Source: Streptomyces sp. NBC_01351 (GTDB taxonomy: Bacteria; Actinomycetota; Actinomycetes; Streptomycetales; Streptomycetaceae). Taken from it: a stretch of DNA of 64,000 nt. The number at the start of each line of letters is the position of its first letter. The first letter of the stretch is position 1. The stretch covers positions 4,088,501-4,152,500 of the forward strand of contig NZ_CP108356.1 of NCBI RefSeq assembly GCF_036237315.1. The letters run 5' to 3'. Of the stretch, positions 54,245 through 62,133 are shown piece by piece. The position numbers and the translations under genes were made by a program. The notes under the pieces were generated by a model, which was not told the origin of the DNA, did not search any database, and saw only the letters and a list, made by a program, of their open reading frames with translations.

Positions 54245-54724
54245 ATGACCGAACGTCCCGTGGTCAAACGCACCGCCCGCGCGATCCTGCTCGACGGTGA
54301 CGACCTGATCCTCATCAAGCGCACCAAGCCCGGCGTCGATCCCTACTGGCTCACCCCCGGCGGGGGAGTGGAGTCCTCGGACGCCACCGTCGTCGACGCC
54401 CTCCACCGGGAGGTCCACGAGGAACTCGGCGCGAAGATCACCGATGTGGTGCCCTGCTTCGTCGACACCGTCGAACACATCGCCGACGGGGGAGTGACCG
54501 GCGTGAAGGTGCAGCACTTCTTCGTCTGCCACCTCGAATCCATGGACCCCAGCCAACGGCACGGACCCGAAGTCGACGAGCCCGAGGGCGAGTACGAGAT
54601 CGTCCGCGTGCCCTTCAGCCGCGTCGGCATCGCCGCCGTCCATCTCGTCCCGCTGTCCCTGCGGCACTACCTCGACGGCAACATCGAGGGGGTCCGCGCC
54701 ATGCACGCTCCCGACCTGGGCTGA
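54245..54724 (+). CDS. Nudix hydrolase
   Basis: A 159-residue Nudix protein. The box reads GGGVESSDATVVDALHREVHEELGA: the catalytic REVHEE and following Gly are intact, but counting back from it the usual Glu of GX5E is Ala. CACTCT ends 6 nt before the ATG at 54245 (leaderless pattern). The extended tail includes a YEIVRVPFSRV motif. It likely cleaves nucleoside diphosphate derivatives; the substrate is unknown. Confidence 0.9.
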   Translation: MTERPVVKRTARAILLDGDDLILIKRTKPGVDPYWLTPGGGVESSDATVVDALHREVHEELGAKITDVVPCFVDTVEHIADGGVTGVKVQHFFVCHLESMDPSQRHGPEVDEPEGEYEIVRVPFSRVGIAAVHLVPLSLRHYLDGNIEGVRAMHAPDLG

Positions 54725-54764
54725 AACGGGTCCCGGCCGAAACGGACCGGGCTGAAACGGGTCC
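54718..54764. repeat. 16-bp direct repeats after the Nudix gene
   Basis: GGGCTGAAACGGGTCC occurs at 54718-54733 and 54749-54764, with a degenerate copy between. It starts in the final codons of the Nudix gene. Confidence 0.75.
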
Positions 54765-54773
54765 GGGCCGACG

Positions 54774-54794
54774 CCGGCGGGAACTGCCCGCCGG
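54774..54794. terminator. Hairpin between convergent Nudix and flavohaemoglobin genes
   Basis: CCGGCGGG-AACTG-CCCGCCGG, 8-bp stem, directly abutting the flavohaemoglobin stop at 54797. Confidence 0.65.
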
Positions 54795-54796
54795 TG

Positions 54797-55984
54797 TCAG
54801 CCCGCGACGCCCGCCAGCTCCTCCACCGCGTCGTGCCGGATCCGCTCGTCGGGGATCCCTATCCGCTTGAGCTCGTCCACCCCGTTGCGGATCATCGCGG
54901 GCGGCCCGGAGATGAACGCGTCGTACGAACTCCACGGCCCGTGCTCACCGATGGCCTGCGGCAGCTGTCCGGCCAGGCCGTCTCCGACCACCGGGCGCAC
55001 CGACAGCCACGGGTGCGTGCGCTGCAACCCCAGCAGGGTGTCCTTGTCGTAGAGGTCGTGGTCGCTGCGCGCCCCGTAGAACACCTCCACCGGCCGCCGC
55101 TCCCCGTGCTCGGCCACGTCCTCGATCATCGCTTTGATCGGCGCGATGCCGGTCCCGCCGCCCAGGCACAGCATCCCGTTGTCCGTGGTGTGGTCGACGA
55201 CCATCGACCCGGCCGGCGGCCCCAGGCGCAGCACGTCCCCCGGGCGTGCGTGGCGCACCAGTGCGTTGGAGACCCAGCCGGCGGGAACGGCCTTGACGTG
55301 GAAGGACAGCAGCCCGTCGGCGCGCGGCGCCGAGGCGAAGGAGTAGTGCCGCCACACCCGCGGCCACCAGGGGGTCTCCAGGCTCGCGTACTGGCCGGCC
55401 ACAAAGGCGTACGGCTGGTCGGGGCGGACCGTCAGCACCGCGATGTCGGGGGTGCGCAGATCGTGGGAGACCACCTCCGCCTGCCACCACGCGGGTGCCT
55501 TCACCTCGTCCTGCGCCGCCGCGTCGATCATGATCTGGGAGATGGCGATGTACGCCCGCACCCAGGCGGCCTCCGTCTCCGGACCCCAGGTCTCGTGCGC
55601 GTACCGGGCCAGCGCCCCGATCAGGGCCTCGCCGACCACGGGGTAATGCCCGGCCACGGTGCCGTACTTGCGGTGCCCGGTGCCCAGCCGGCGCAGGTAG
55701 GGCACGAGCACGTCCGGATTGTCGATGTGCTCGGCGGCGGTGAGCAGCGCCTTCAGCAGCCGGTCCCGCTGCGCGTCCATCGCGGCGGGGAACATGCCGC
55801 GGACCTCGGGATGCCCGGTGAACACCAGTGCGTAGAAGTACGAGGTCACCCTGTCGGCGACGGGCGCGATCTCCGCGAGGGTCCGGCGGATCAGCATGGC
55901 GTCGGGTGAGGCCTCGGGCTCCGCTCCCTCGCCGGGTATCCGGGCCGTTCCCCGTCTGGCCGATCTGGTGGGCGGAGCGTCCAT
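54797..55984 (-). CDS. Flavohaemoglobin-like protein (globin + FAD/NAD reductase)
   Basis: A 395-residue protein. An N-terminal globin domain (residues about 30-160) has the distal region TSYFYALVFTGHPEVRGMFP and proximal His in GTGHRKYGTVAGHYPVVG. The reductase domains follow with RHYSFASAP for FAD and GGGTGIAPI for NAD(P). Flavohaemoglobins detoxify nitric oxide. I chose the ATG at 55984 since GAGG lies 6 nt before it; upstream starts (56005, 56059) would add up to 25 residues. The N-terminal tail of about 20 residues is low complexity. Confidence 0.92.
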   Translation of the reverse strand: MDAPPTRSARRGTARIPGEGAEPEASPDAMLIRRTLAEIAPVADRVTSYFYALVFTGHPEVRGMFPAAMDAQRDRLLKALLTAAEHIDNPDVLVPYLRRLGTGHRKYGTVAGHYPVVGEALIGALARYAHETWGPETEAAWVRAYIAISQIMIDAAAQDEVKAPAWWQAEVVSHDLRTPDIAVLTVRPDQPYAFVAGQYASLETPWWPRVWRHYSFASAPRADGLLSFHVKAVPAGWVSNALVRHARPGDVLRLGPPAGSMVVDHTTDNGMLCLGGGTGIAPIKAMIEDVAEHGERRPVEVFYGARSDHDLYDKDTLLGLQRTHPWLSVRPVVGDGLAGQLPQAIGEHGPWSSYDAFISGPPAMIRNGVDELKRIGIPDERIRHDAVEELAGVAG

Positions 55985-56128
55985 GCGGTGCCTCGCTTCG
56001 AACATCTCGGTCGGGTCTGCACACGCCACGGCCTGTGAATCCGTGGTTCCGGGCTTCACAGCGTGCCAGCAGCCCCCAGAGGCCTGCGGGGAAATGCGGA
56101 AAATCCGCGTTTCGAACCCACTTTCCCC

Positions 56129-56779
56129 TTAAGATGCCTCAACTCCCGGGCGTGCCACCCCTACGAGCTGGTATGCCTCTCGAAGGTCCCTGCCCTGGTA
56201 GACGTGGGTCGCGCGCTCCGCGAGAAAGGGTCGCGCGTTGACGGCCACGGAGACCGGCACGGCCTCGAAGAGCACGGCATCGGTCATCGAATCCCCGTAC
56301 GCGACGCAGTCGCCCCGGCCCACCCCGAACCTCTCGCACAGCCGGTCCGCCACCATGACCTTGCCCTCGGGCGTCAGGATCCCCGCCTCCTCCACGGGCC
56401 GGGTGAACGGCACCTCCGGGAAGACCGAACCGTGCGCGGCGTGGGCGCCCCACTCCAGCAGCAGCTCCACGAAGAAGGACGGCGACAGGGAGATCACCGC
56501 GCAGTAGTCCCCGCGCTCCCGGATCTCCCGCCACACGTCCCGGATGCCCGCGAGCCAGGGAGCCCCCTCGAACGCCGCCCGGACGTGCTCGGGCGTCAGG
56601 TCCGACCAGAGCGCGTGGGCCGCCACCGAAAACTGGTGCGGCCCGATCTCGCCGGCACCGAAGGACCGCTCCAGCGCGGCGATCTCGGCGCTCACGCCGA
56701 GCTGACGGGAGATCTCGACCGGCGCCGCCGAGCCGTACATCAGCGTCCCGTCGAGGTCGAAGAGGTGCAGGAGGGTCAT
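56129..56779 (-). CDS. HAD-superfamily phosphatase (phosphoserine phosphatase-like)
   Basis: A 216-residue HAD-IB type hydrolase. Motif I is LFDLDGTLMY, motif II VISLSPSF (Ser in place of Thr), and motif III/IV VAYGDSMTD. The small cap between suits aminoalkyl-phosphate or phosphoserine-like substrates; specificity is not determinable. TAGCCT lies 8 nt before the ATG at 56779. Two parS sites lie just upstream. Confidence 0.88.
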   Translation of the reverse strand: MTLLHLFDLDGTLMYGSAAPVEISRQLGVSAEIAALERSFGAGEIGPHQFSVAAHALWSDLTPEHVRAAFEGAPWLAGIRDVWREIRERGDYCAVISLSPSFFVELLLEWGAHAAHGSVFPEVPFTRPVEEAGILTPEGKVMVADRLCERFGVGRGDCVAYGDSMTDAVLFEAVPVSVAVNARPFLAERATHVYQGRDLREAYQLVGVARPGVEAS

Positions 56780-56815
56780 AGGCGTCGAGGCTAGCGGCTC
56801 GGCAGCACAGGGGGA

Positions 56816-56831
56816 TGTTTCACGTGAAACA
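56816..56831. other. parS: parS site 5
   Basis: Perfect TGTTTCACGTGAAACA, symmetric out to GATG...CATC. It is 36 bp upstream of the HAD start and 44 bp from parS site 6, making the only close pair in the window. Confidence 0.95.
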
Positions 56832-56859
56832 TCGATCCGTTTCCCCGGCGGGCGGGGGA

Positions 56860-56875
56860 TGTTTCACGTGAAACA
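56860..56875. other. parS: parS site 6
   Basis: Perfect TGTTTCACGTGAAACA, second of the pair in the divergent HAD/GNAT intergenic region. It is 38 bp upstream of the -10-like CAGTCT of the GNAT gene. Confidence 0.95.
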
Positions 56876-56925
56876 TCGACCCAAATCCTCTGGACGGGCC
56901 CCTGTCGATGATCCAGTCTGGGCCG

Positions 56926-57819
56926 GTGACACCACCACACATCACAGATCTGCCGATCCGGGCGCTGAGCGTGGACGATCTCCGCCGCTGCGCCGACCTG
57001 TCAGAGAACCGCGGCTGGCCACGCGAAGACCACAAATGGGGACTCCTCCTCGCCGCCGGAAACGGCTACGGAGTGGACGCCCCCGATGGCCGGGGACTCG
57101 CGGCAGCCTGCGTCGTCACCCCGTACGGCCACACCCACGCCGGACCGGAGCTCGCCGCCATCGGGATGGTCCTGGTAGCCGACCGCTACGCCCGCCAGGG
57201 CCTGGGCCGCCGCCTGATGGAGCACGTCTGCGACGAGGTCCTCAAGGGCGTCCCCCTCACCCTGCACGCCACCCCCTACGGCCGCCCCCTCTACGAGGAA
57301 CTCGGCTTCGACACCACCGGCCGCGCCGAGATGCTCACGGGCACCTTCCGCCCCGACGGCGCCCCCGGCACCTACGGCACACCCCTGGTCCGGCCGGCCA
57401 ACGCCGAGGACCTCCAGCGCATCCTGCGTCTGGACGCCGAGGTCTTCGGCACCGACCGCACCCACATGATCACCCGGCTGCCCGCCTTCGCCGATCAACT
57501 CCTCGTCGCCGAGGACCGCACCGGCGACGGCACCCTCACGGGCTACGCGGCGGCCTGGCCCAACATGGAGACCCATGTCATCGGCCCGCTGGTCGCCCAC
57601 GACCTCGGCACCGCCCAGTCCCTGATCACCGCGCTCGCCTCGGGCACCGACCGCCCGCTGCGCACCGATGTCGACGTCCGCCACGAGGAGCTGCTCGGCT
57701 GGCTCAAGGACCGCGGCCTCGACTCCATCGCTTTCAACGCCGTCATGACCCGGGGCATCCCCGGGCTGCCCGGCGACTGGACCCGCCGCTGGGCACCGCT
57801 CACCGTGGCCGCCGGCTGA
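56926..57819 (+). CDS. GNAT-family N-acetyltransferase (double domain)
   Basis: A 297-residue protein with an N-terminal GNAT domain (motif A: GMVLVADRYARQGLGRRLMEHVCDEVL) and a second GNAT-like half (about residues 155-280, LVRPANAEDLQRILRLDAEVFG). The GTG at 56926 has CAGTCT 6 nt before it; an ATG at 56908 is also possible. The acceptor is unknown. It is followed 15 bp later by another GNAT gene with an AAGGA ribosome site. Confidence 0.86.
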   Translation: MTPPHITDLPIRALSVDDLRRCADLSENRGWPREDHKWGLLLAAGNGYGVDAPDGRGLAAACVVTPYGHTHAGPELAAIGMVLVADRYARQGLGRRLMEHVCDEVLKGVPLTLHATPYGRPLYEELGFDTTGRAEMLTGTFRPDGAPGTYGTPLVRPANAEDLQRILRLDAEVFGTDRTHMITRLPAFADQLLVAEDRTGDGTLTGYAAAWPNMETHVIGPLVAHDLGTAQSLITALASGTDRPLRTDVDVRHEELLGWLKDRGLDSIAFNAVMTRGIPGLPGDWTRRWAPLTVAAG

Positions 57820-57834
57820 CAAGGAACGAGCACC

Positions 57835-58314
57835 ATGACCGACACCCCGAACCCGACCGACCTCTCCGGCCTGTCCATCCGCCCGGCCACCGAGGCCGAT
57901 CTGCCCGCCATCGTCGCCATGCTCGCCGACGACCCGCTCGGCGCCACCCGCGAGTCCCCGGACGACCTCACCCCGTACCGCACGGCCCTGAAGCGCCTGG
58001 CCGACGACCCGAACCAGCACCTGGTCGTCGCCGTCCGCGCGGACCGGGTCGTCGGCACCCTCCAGCTGACGGTCGTCCCCGGGCTCTCCCGCAAGGGATC
58101 CACCCGCTCGATCATCGAAGGCGTCCGCGTCCACGCCGACGAGCGGGGCAGCGGCCTCGGCACCCGTTTCATCGAATGGGCCATCGAGAAGTCCCGCGCC
58201 GAGGGCTGCGACCTCGTGCAGCTGACCTCGGACGCGACCCGGACCGACGCGCACCGCTTCTACGAACGGCTCGGCTTCGCCGCCTCCCACGTCGGGTTCA
58301 AACTGCAGCTCTGA
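57835..58314 (+). CDS. GNAT-family N-acetyltransferase
   Basis: A 159-residue single-domain acetyltransferase. The acetyl-CoA site is VRVHADERGSGLGTRFIEWAIEKSRAEGC (Q/RxxGxG/A type), and LTSDATRTDAHRFYERLGF closes the fold. Co-transcribed with the upstream GNAT gene. Substrate is unknown. Confidence 0.92.
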   Translation: MTDTPNPTDLSGLSIRPATEADLPAIVAMLADDPLGATRESPDDLTPYRTALKRLADDPNQHLVVAVRADRVVGTLQLTVVPGLSRKGSTRSIIEGVRVHADERGSGLGTRFIEWAIEKSRAEGCDLVQLTSDATRTDAHRFYERLGFAASHVGFKLQL

Positions 58315-58371
58315 CAGAGCGCACCGGCAGGCCGGGCCGCACTGTCCGCGGCCCGGCCTACGATCGGGAGG

Positions 58372-59547
58372 ATGAGCCCGAGCCTCCCCCTCGTCACCAC
58401 TGCCGAGCGCCGCGACCGGCTCGGCCGGCGCCACCGGCTGGCCCCCTCCGCCCGTACCGCCACCGTGTCCCAGGCCGCCGACGCCGTCGTCGCCCTGCAC
58501 GCCACCGACGCCGCGACCGTCTTCCTCTCCGCCCGCGCCCGGCTGACCGACAGCGGCCCCGCCACGATCGAGCGGGCGCTCTACGAGGACGTCAGCCTCG
58601 TGCGGCTGCTCAGCATGCGCAACACGCTCTTCGCCATGTCCGCCGAACTCGCCCCGTACGTCGACTCCTCCACCGCCCGCGGGATCGCCGCCAAGGAGCG
58701 CCGCACCCTCCTCAAACACCTCGACGAGGACGGCCAGGGCCTCGACGCCGACTGGCTGACCGGGGCGGAAGCCGCCGCCCTCGACGCACTCGACACCCGC
58801 GGCCCGTCCACCGGCAGCCAGCTGTCCGCGGCCGTACCGGCCCTGCGCCAGAAGATCACCATCGGCCGCGGCAAGAAGTACGAGACCGAGACGGGCGTCG
58901 CCACCCGGGTCATCCGCCTGCTCGCCGCCGACGGCCGGATCCGCCGTGACCGCCCGCGCGGATCCTGGACCTCCAGCCAGTACCGCTGGGTCCACACCGA
59001 GCCGTGGCCCGCCGTACCAGCCGCCGAGGCCCGCGCCGAGATCGCCCGGCGCTGGCTCCACGCGTACGGCCCGGCCACCGAGGCCGACCTCAAGTGGTGG
59101 ACCGGCTGGACCCTCACCGACGTGCGCAAGGCACTCGCCGCCGTGGGGACCGAGCAGGTCCGCCTCGACGACGGCTCCACCGCCCTCGTCGGGCCCGGTG
59201 ACACCGCGCCCGAGCCGGCCACCGAGCCCTGGGCCGCCTTCCTGCCCGGCCTCGACCCCACCGCCATGGGCTGGGCCGACCGCGGCTTCCACCTCGACCC
59301 CGCGCACAAGAGCGCCCTCTTCGACTACGCCGGCAACATCGGCCCCACCGTGTGGTGGAACGGGGAGGTCGTCGGCGGCTGGGCCCAGCGCGCCGACGGA
59401 GAGGTCGTCTGGCGGCTGCTCGGCAGCCCGGGCCGGGCCGCCGAGGAGGCGATCACCGCCGAGGCCGGCCGGCTCGCCGCCTGGGTGGGGGAGGCCCGCA
59501 TCACCCCGCGCTTCCGCACTCCGCTGGAGCGCGAGCTCGTCGCCTGA
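58372..59547 (+). CDS. Winged-helix DNA-binding protein (AlkZ/YcaQ superfamily)
   Basis: A 391-residue protein of the HTH_42/AlkZ superfamily, whose characterised members are DNA glycosylases removing alkylated or crosslinked bases. Recognisable segments are LLSMRNTLFAMSAELAPYV, LDALDTRGPSTGSQLSAAVP and VWWNGEVVGGWAQRADGEVVWRLLGS. TACGAT lies 7 nt before the ATG at 58372, and GGGAGG is in the spacer. Such proteins often protect producers against DNA-damaging metabolites, but nothing local supports that here. Confidence 0.85.
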   Translation: MSPSLPLVTTAERRDRLGRRHRLAPSARTATVSQAADAVVALHATDAATVFLSARARLTDSGPATIERALYEDVSLVRLLSMRNTLFAMSAELAPYVDSSTARGIAAKERRTLLKHLDEDGQGLDADWLTGAEAAALDALDTRGPSTGSQLSAAVPALRQKITIGRGKKYETETGVATRVIRLLAADGRIRRDRPRGSWTSSQYRWVHTEPWPAVPAAEARAEIARRWLHAYGPATEADLKWWTGWTLTDVRKALAAVGTEQVRLDDGSTALVGPGDTAPEPATEPWAAFLPGLDPTAMGWADRGFHLDPAHKSALFDYAGNIGPTVWWNGEVVGGWAQRADGEVVWRLLGSPGRAAEEAITAEAGRLAAWVGEARITPRFRTPLERELVA

Positions 59548-59566
59548 GGCGCCCTCGAACGAGCGG

Positions 59567-59650
59567 TCCCTCGGCCGGTCCCTCGGCCGGTTCCGCCGCC
59601 GGTCCCTCCGCCGGTCCCTCGGCCGGTCCCTCGGCCGGTTCCGCCGCCGG
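59567..59650. repeat. 12-bp tandem repeat, seven units
   Basis: Units TCCCTCGGCCGG and TTCCGCCGCCGG alternate in the order A-A-B-A'-A-A-B over 84 bp. It lies between the winged-helix stop and the convergent serine hydrolase stop. Confidence 0.9.
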
Positions 59651-59654
59651 CCCG

Positions 59655-61037
59655 TCAGCCGATGCCCCGCCAGCCCTGCGGGTCCACCCCACCGGGCACC
59701 GGGGCCTCGGCGTCGTACGGCTCCCGCGTGAACACGAAGGACGCGAGATCGAGGTGGCTCACCGAGCCGTCCTCGCGACGCACCGCCCGCAGCGACTCGC
59801 CCGCGTAGTAGCCGGACAGTCCCGTCCAGCTGCCGTCCGGCTCCGCCCGGAACCGCGCCGACCGCCCGGCCGCGCCCACCGGCCCCAGCTCCAGCGACCC
59901 GTCCGCCTTCAGCCGCACCACCTGCGCCGAAGTCCCCCAGTACCAGGGGCCGCACAGCTCCAGCGCCACCCGATCGGCCTCCAGGAACGGCCGCCACGGC
60001 TCCGGGATCCGCGGCTCGGCCTCCGCGACGATCCCCACGAGGTCCGCGGCCACCGTCGAGGCAGGCACCCCGGAGGTGCAGTTCGCGAGCACCACCGCCG
60101 CCACGTCGTCCGCCTCGCTCAGCCACAGCCCCGCGACGAAACCGGGCAGCGATCCGCTGTGGCCCACCAGTCGGCGCGCGCCGTCGGCCGCCAGCTGCAC
60201 GCCCCAGCCGTAGCCGAGGTCGGCGCCCGGCTCCGGGGGCGCGGCCGACGTCCGCATCTCCCGTACGGTCTCCGCTCCCAGTACCCGCTCGTCACCGCGC
60301 AGCAGGAAGTCCGCGAACCGCGCCAAGTCCCTGGTGGTGGACCACAGCTGACCGGCCGGAGCCATCAGCCCCAGATCCTCCAGCGGCTCGGGCATCATCA
60401 CGTCCGCCCACGGATGCACCGCCCAGCCGCCCGCGTGCGGGGCCTGCGGCCACCCACTGGTACGGCTCAGCCCCAGCGGCTCCAGCACTTCGGCGCGCAG
60501 TACCTCTTCCCACGGCTTCCCGCGCAGCGCCTCGACGAGCGAACCGAGCAGCGTGTACCCGGGGTTGGAGTAGTGGAACCGGCGGCCGGGCGTGTGCTTG
60601 AACGGCTCCGCACCGAGTACGTCGGCCAGCTCGGGCCGCATGTCACCGGGCGTGCGCTCCCACCACGGGCCGGGCGTCTCCGCGGCCAGACCACCGGTGT
60701 GCGCCAGCAGTTGGGCGATGGTCACCTCACCGGCCCCGGTCCCCGGCAGGTGCTGCTCCAGCCGGTCCGCGAGCGTGAGCAGCCCCTCGTCACGCAGGCG
60801 CAGCACGAGAACGGCGGTGAAGGTCTTGCTGATCGACCCGATCCGGTACTGGACGTCCCCGTCCGGTCCGTGGCCCTCGACACAGGTCCGGGATCCCTCC
60901 CAGACCACCTCCCCGCCCCGCACCACGGCCGCCACGACGGACGGCGCCCGCCCCTCGCTCTGGGCGACGGCGAGCCGGTGCCTCAGTGCGCGCCGGGTAG
61001 CGGGGAGAAGTTCCAGGTCCTCAGAGCGCTCATCCAT
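59655..61037 (-). CDS. Serine hydrolase, beta-lactamase class C / esterase family
   Basis: A 460-residue hydrolase. The catalytic SxxK is IGSISKTFTAVL and the YxN motif FHYSNPGY; the third motif is HSGSLPG. The C-terminal 130 residues form a lipocalin-like extension found in many esterase members. No signal peptide, so it is cytoplasmic. TACCAT lies 6 nt before the ATG at 61037. Esterase or peptidase action is more likely than antibiotic resistance. Confidence 0.88.
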   Translation of the reverse strand: MDERSEDLELLPATRRALRHRLAVAQSEGRAPSVVAAVVRGGEVVWEGSRTCVEGHGPDGDVQYRIGSISKTFTAVLVLRLRDEGLLTLADRLEQHLPGTGAGEVTIAQLLAHTGGLAAETPGPWWERTPGDMRPELADVLGAEPFKHTPGRRFHYSNPGYTLLGSLVEALRGKPWEEVLRAEVLEPLGLSRTSGWPQAPHAGGWAVHPWADVMMPEPLEDLGLMAPAGQLWSTTRDLARFADFLLRGDERVLGAETVREMRTSAAPPEPGADLGYGWGVQLAADGARRLVGHSGSLPGFVAGLWLSEADDVAAVVLANCTSGVPASTVAADLVGIVAEAEPRIPEPWRPFLEADRVALELCGPWYWGTSAQVVRLKADGSLELGPVGAAGRSARFRAEPDGSWTGLSGYYAGESLRAVRREDGSVSHLDLASFVFTREPYDAEAPVPGGVDPQGWRGIG

Positions 61038-61084
61038 GATCGAATGGTAGGCCCAGGGCCCCGGGGCGTCCTGTGATGCGCAGT

Positions 61085-61498
61085 TCAGTGCGGGGCGAAG
61101 ACGAAGGTGTCGCGGCGGAGGAAAGCGCCCTCCCCGTCCACGACGAAGAAGTCGGAGAACCGCAGGTCCACCGGGGAGCCGTCGTGCAGGACCCCCCGGA
61201 AGGCGCCGTGAACGGAGACGTTCCGGCCGTGGGCGATGGCCGTCTCCAGGCTGTGCCGCCCGGAGCGGATCGGGCGGATCCGCGTGTAGAAGTCCCGGAT
61301 GCCGGACCGGCCGAGGAAGGGTTCGTGGCCGGGCCGGTGGTAGATCGCGTCCGGGGCGAAGAGAAAGACCATCGAGGCCACGTCCCCCGTGTCGATCAGG
61401 TCGAAGTGACGGATCACGCGGGCGATGGCGGCCGCCTCGGGCGAGTCCTCGGCATGGCCGGCGAACAGGTCCGCACCGGCGTGGGAGATGGCGGTCAT
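61085..61498 (-). CDS. NTF2-like (SnoaL-type) protein
   Basis: A 137-residue NTF2-fold protein: AAIARVIRHFDLIDTGDVASMVFLFAPDAIYHRPGHEPFLGRSGIRDFY and FSDFFVVDGEGAFLRRDTFVF. Members act as small isomerases, hydratases or binding proteins. AAGGA lies 7 nt before the ATG. It borders the 635-bp upstream region of the diaminopropionate genes and could belong to that cluster, since NTF2 proteins are common there; inference only. Confidence 0.82.
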   Translation of the reverse strand: MTAISHAGADLFAGHAEDSPEAAAIARVIRHFDLIDTGDVASMVFLFAPDAIYHRPGHEPFLGRSGIRDFYTRIRPIRSGRHSLETAIAHGRNVSVHGAFRGVLHDGSPVDLRFSDFFVVDGEGAFLRRDTFVFAPH

Positions 61499-61763
61499 CC
61501 TCGGTCCTTCACGAGCGGGGCAGGGTGCGGGAGGCGGCCGGGAAGCGGCCGAGGGCCGGCCACAGCTCCTCGTGGTTCAGCTCGGCCGAGGCGCATTGGC
61601 CCAGGGCGCTGGTCAAGAGGCGCGGTTCGACGGCCCGGCCGCCGAAGGCCAGGGCAGTGGCCGCGCGAGCCCCGTCGTGCGCGCCCAGTCCCTCGCGCCG
61701 TCGCCTCGGTCGACCGTAGGGGCGGCCGGGGGCGGTGCCGGGCAGGAGGAGCGGCAGCGGTGA

Positions 61764-61817
61764 GGCAGTTTCCGGGGCCGTCGCAAAAGGGGGTTCGGGG
61801 GGCGGCCGGAAACTGCC
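61764..61817. promoter_or_regulatory. 12-bp perfect inverted repeat upstream of the Dap locus
   Basis: GGCAGTTTCCGG (61764-61775) and CCGGAAACTGCC (61806-61817), 30 bp apart. The gap 61499-61904 has no convincing gene. The repeat lies 88 bp before the truncated B12-type reading frame and could be an operator pair or a terminator. Confidence 0.55.
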
Positions 61818-61904
61818 CACACGCTGCCGGGCGCACTGCCGCGCGGCCCCGATTCGCGTGCCTAGTGTGTCGATTCGCTCCCGACGTCCAGAGAAATCAA
61901 AGGC

Positions 61905-62072
61905 ATGGAACCCGACACAGCATTCGGCACAGTCGACACCCGGCCGCGCGAACGTCGCACGGTCGCGGTTTCGGGCATGGCGTCCGATTCCCACACGTGG
62001 AATCTCGTGTTCCTGCAATTGCTCCTAGAGGAACCCGGCAATGACCGCCTCCCCTCGGGCGCGCGGCTGTGA
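61905..62072 (+). pseudogene. Truncated cobalamin-binding (glutamate mutase sigma-like) subunit
   Basis: A 55-codon reading frame too short for a full gene. Residues 19-43 read RTVAVSGMASDSHTWNLVFLQ...LLEE, the N-terminus of B12-binding GlmS/MutS-like subunits as I recall it, including the DxH that ligands cobalt. After LLLEE the family continues into a VVNLGPCVP segment; here it diverges and stops. The ATG at 61905 has only a weak AAAGG. The remainder of the domain is not visible in other frames, so this is a remnant rather than a simple frameshift. It precedes the sbnA-like gene by 62 bp. Confidence 0.5.
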
Positions 62073-62133
62073 GGCCCCGCCCGTCGTCGTCCTCCGCGAC
62101 CGCACCTGCCGAGCACGAGCCTGGAGAGAACAA

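Noticed and set aside
61509..62018. A 169-codon minus-strand frame in the gap before sbnA
   Set aside because: Its C-terminal half looks somewhat protein-like but I recognise no family, no ribosome site precedes it, and it runs through the inverted repeat and the B12-type remnant.
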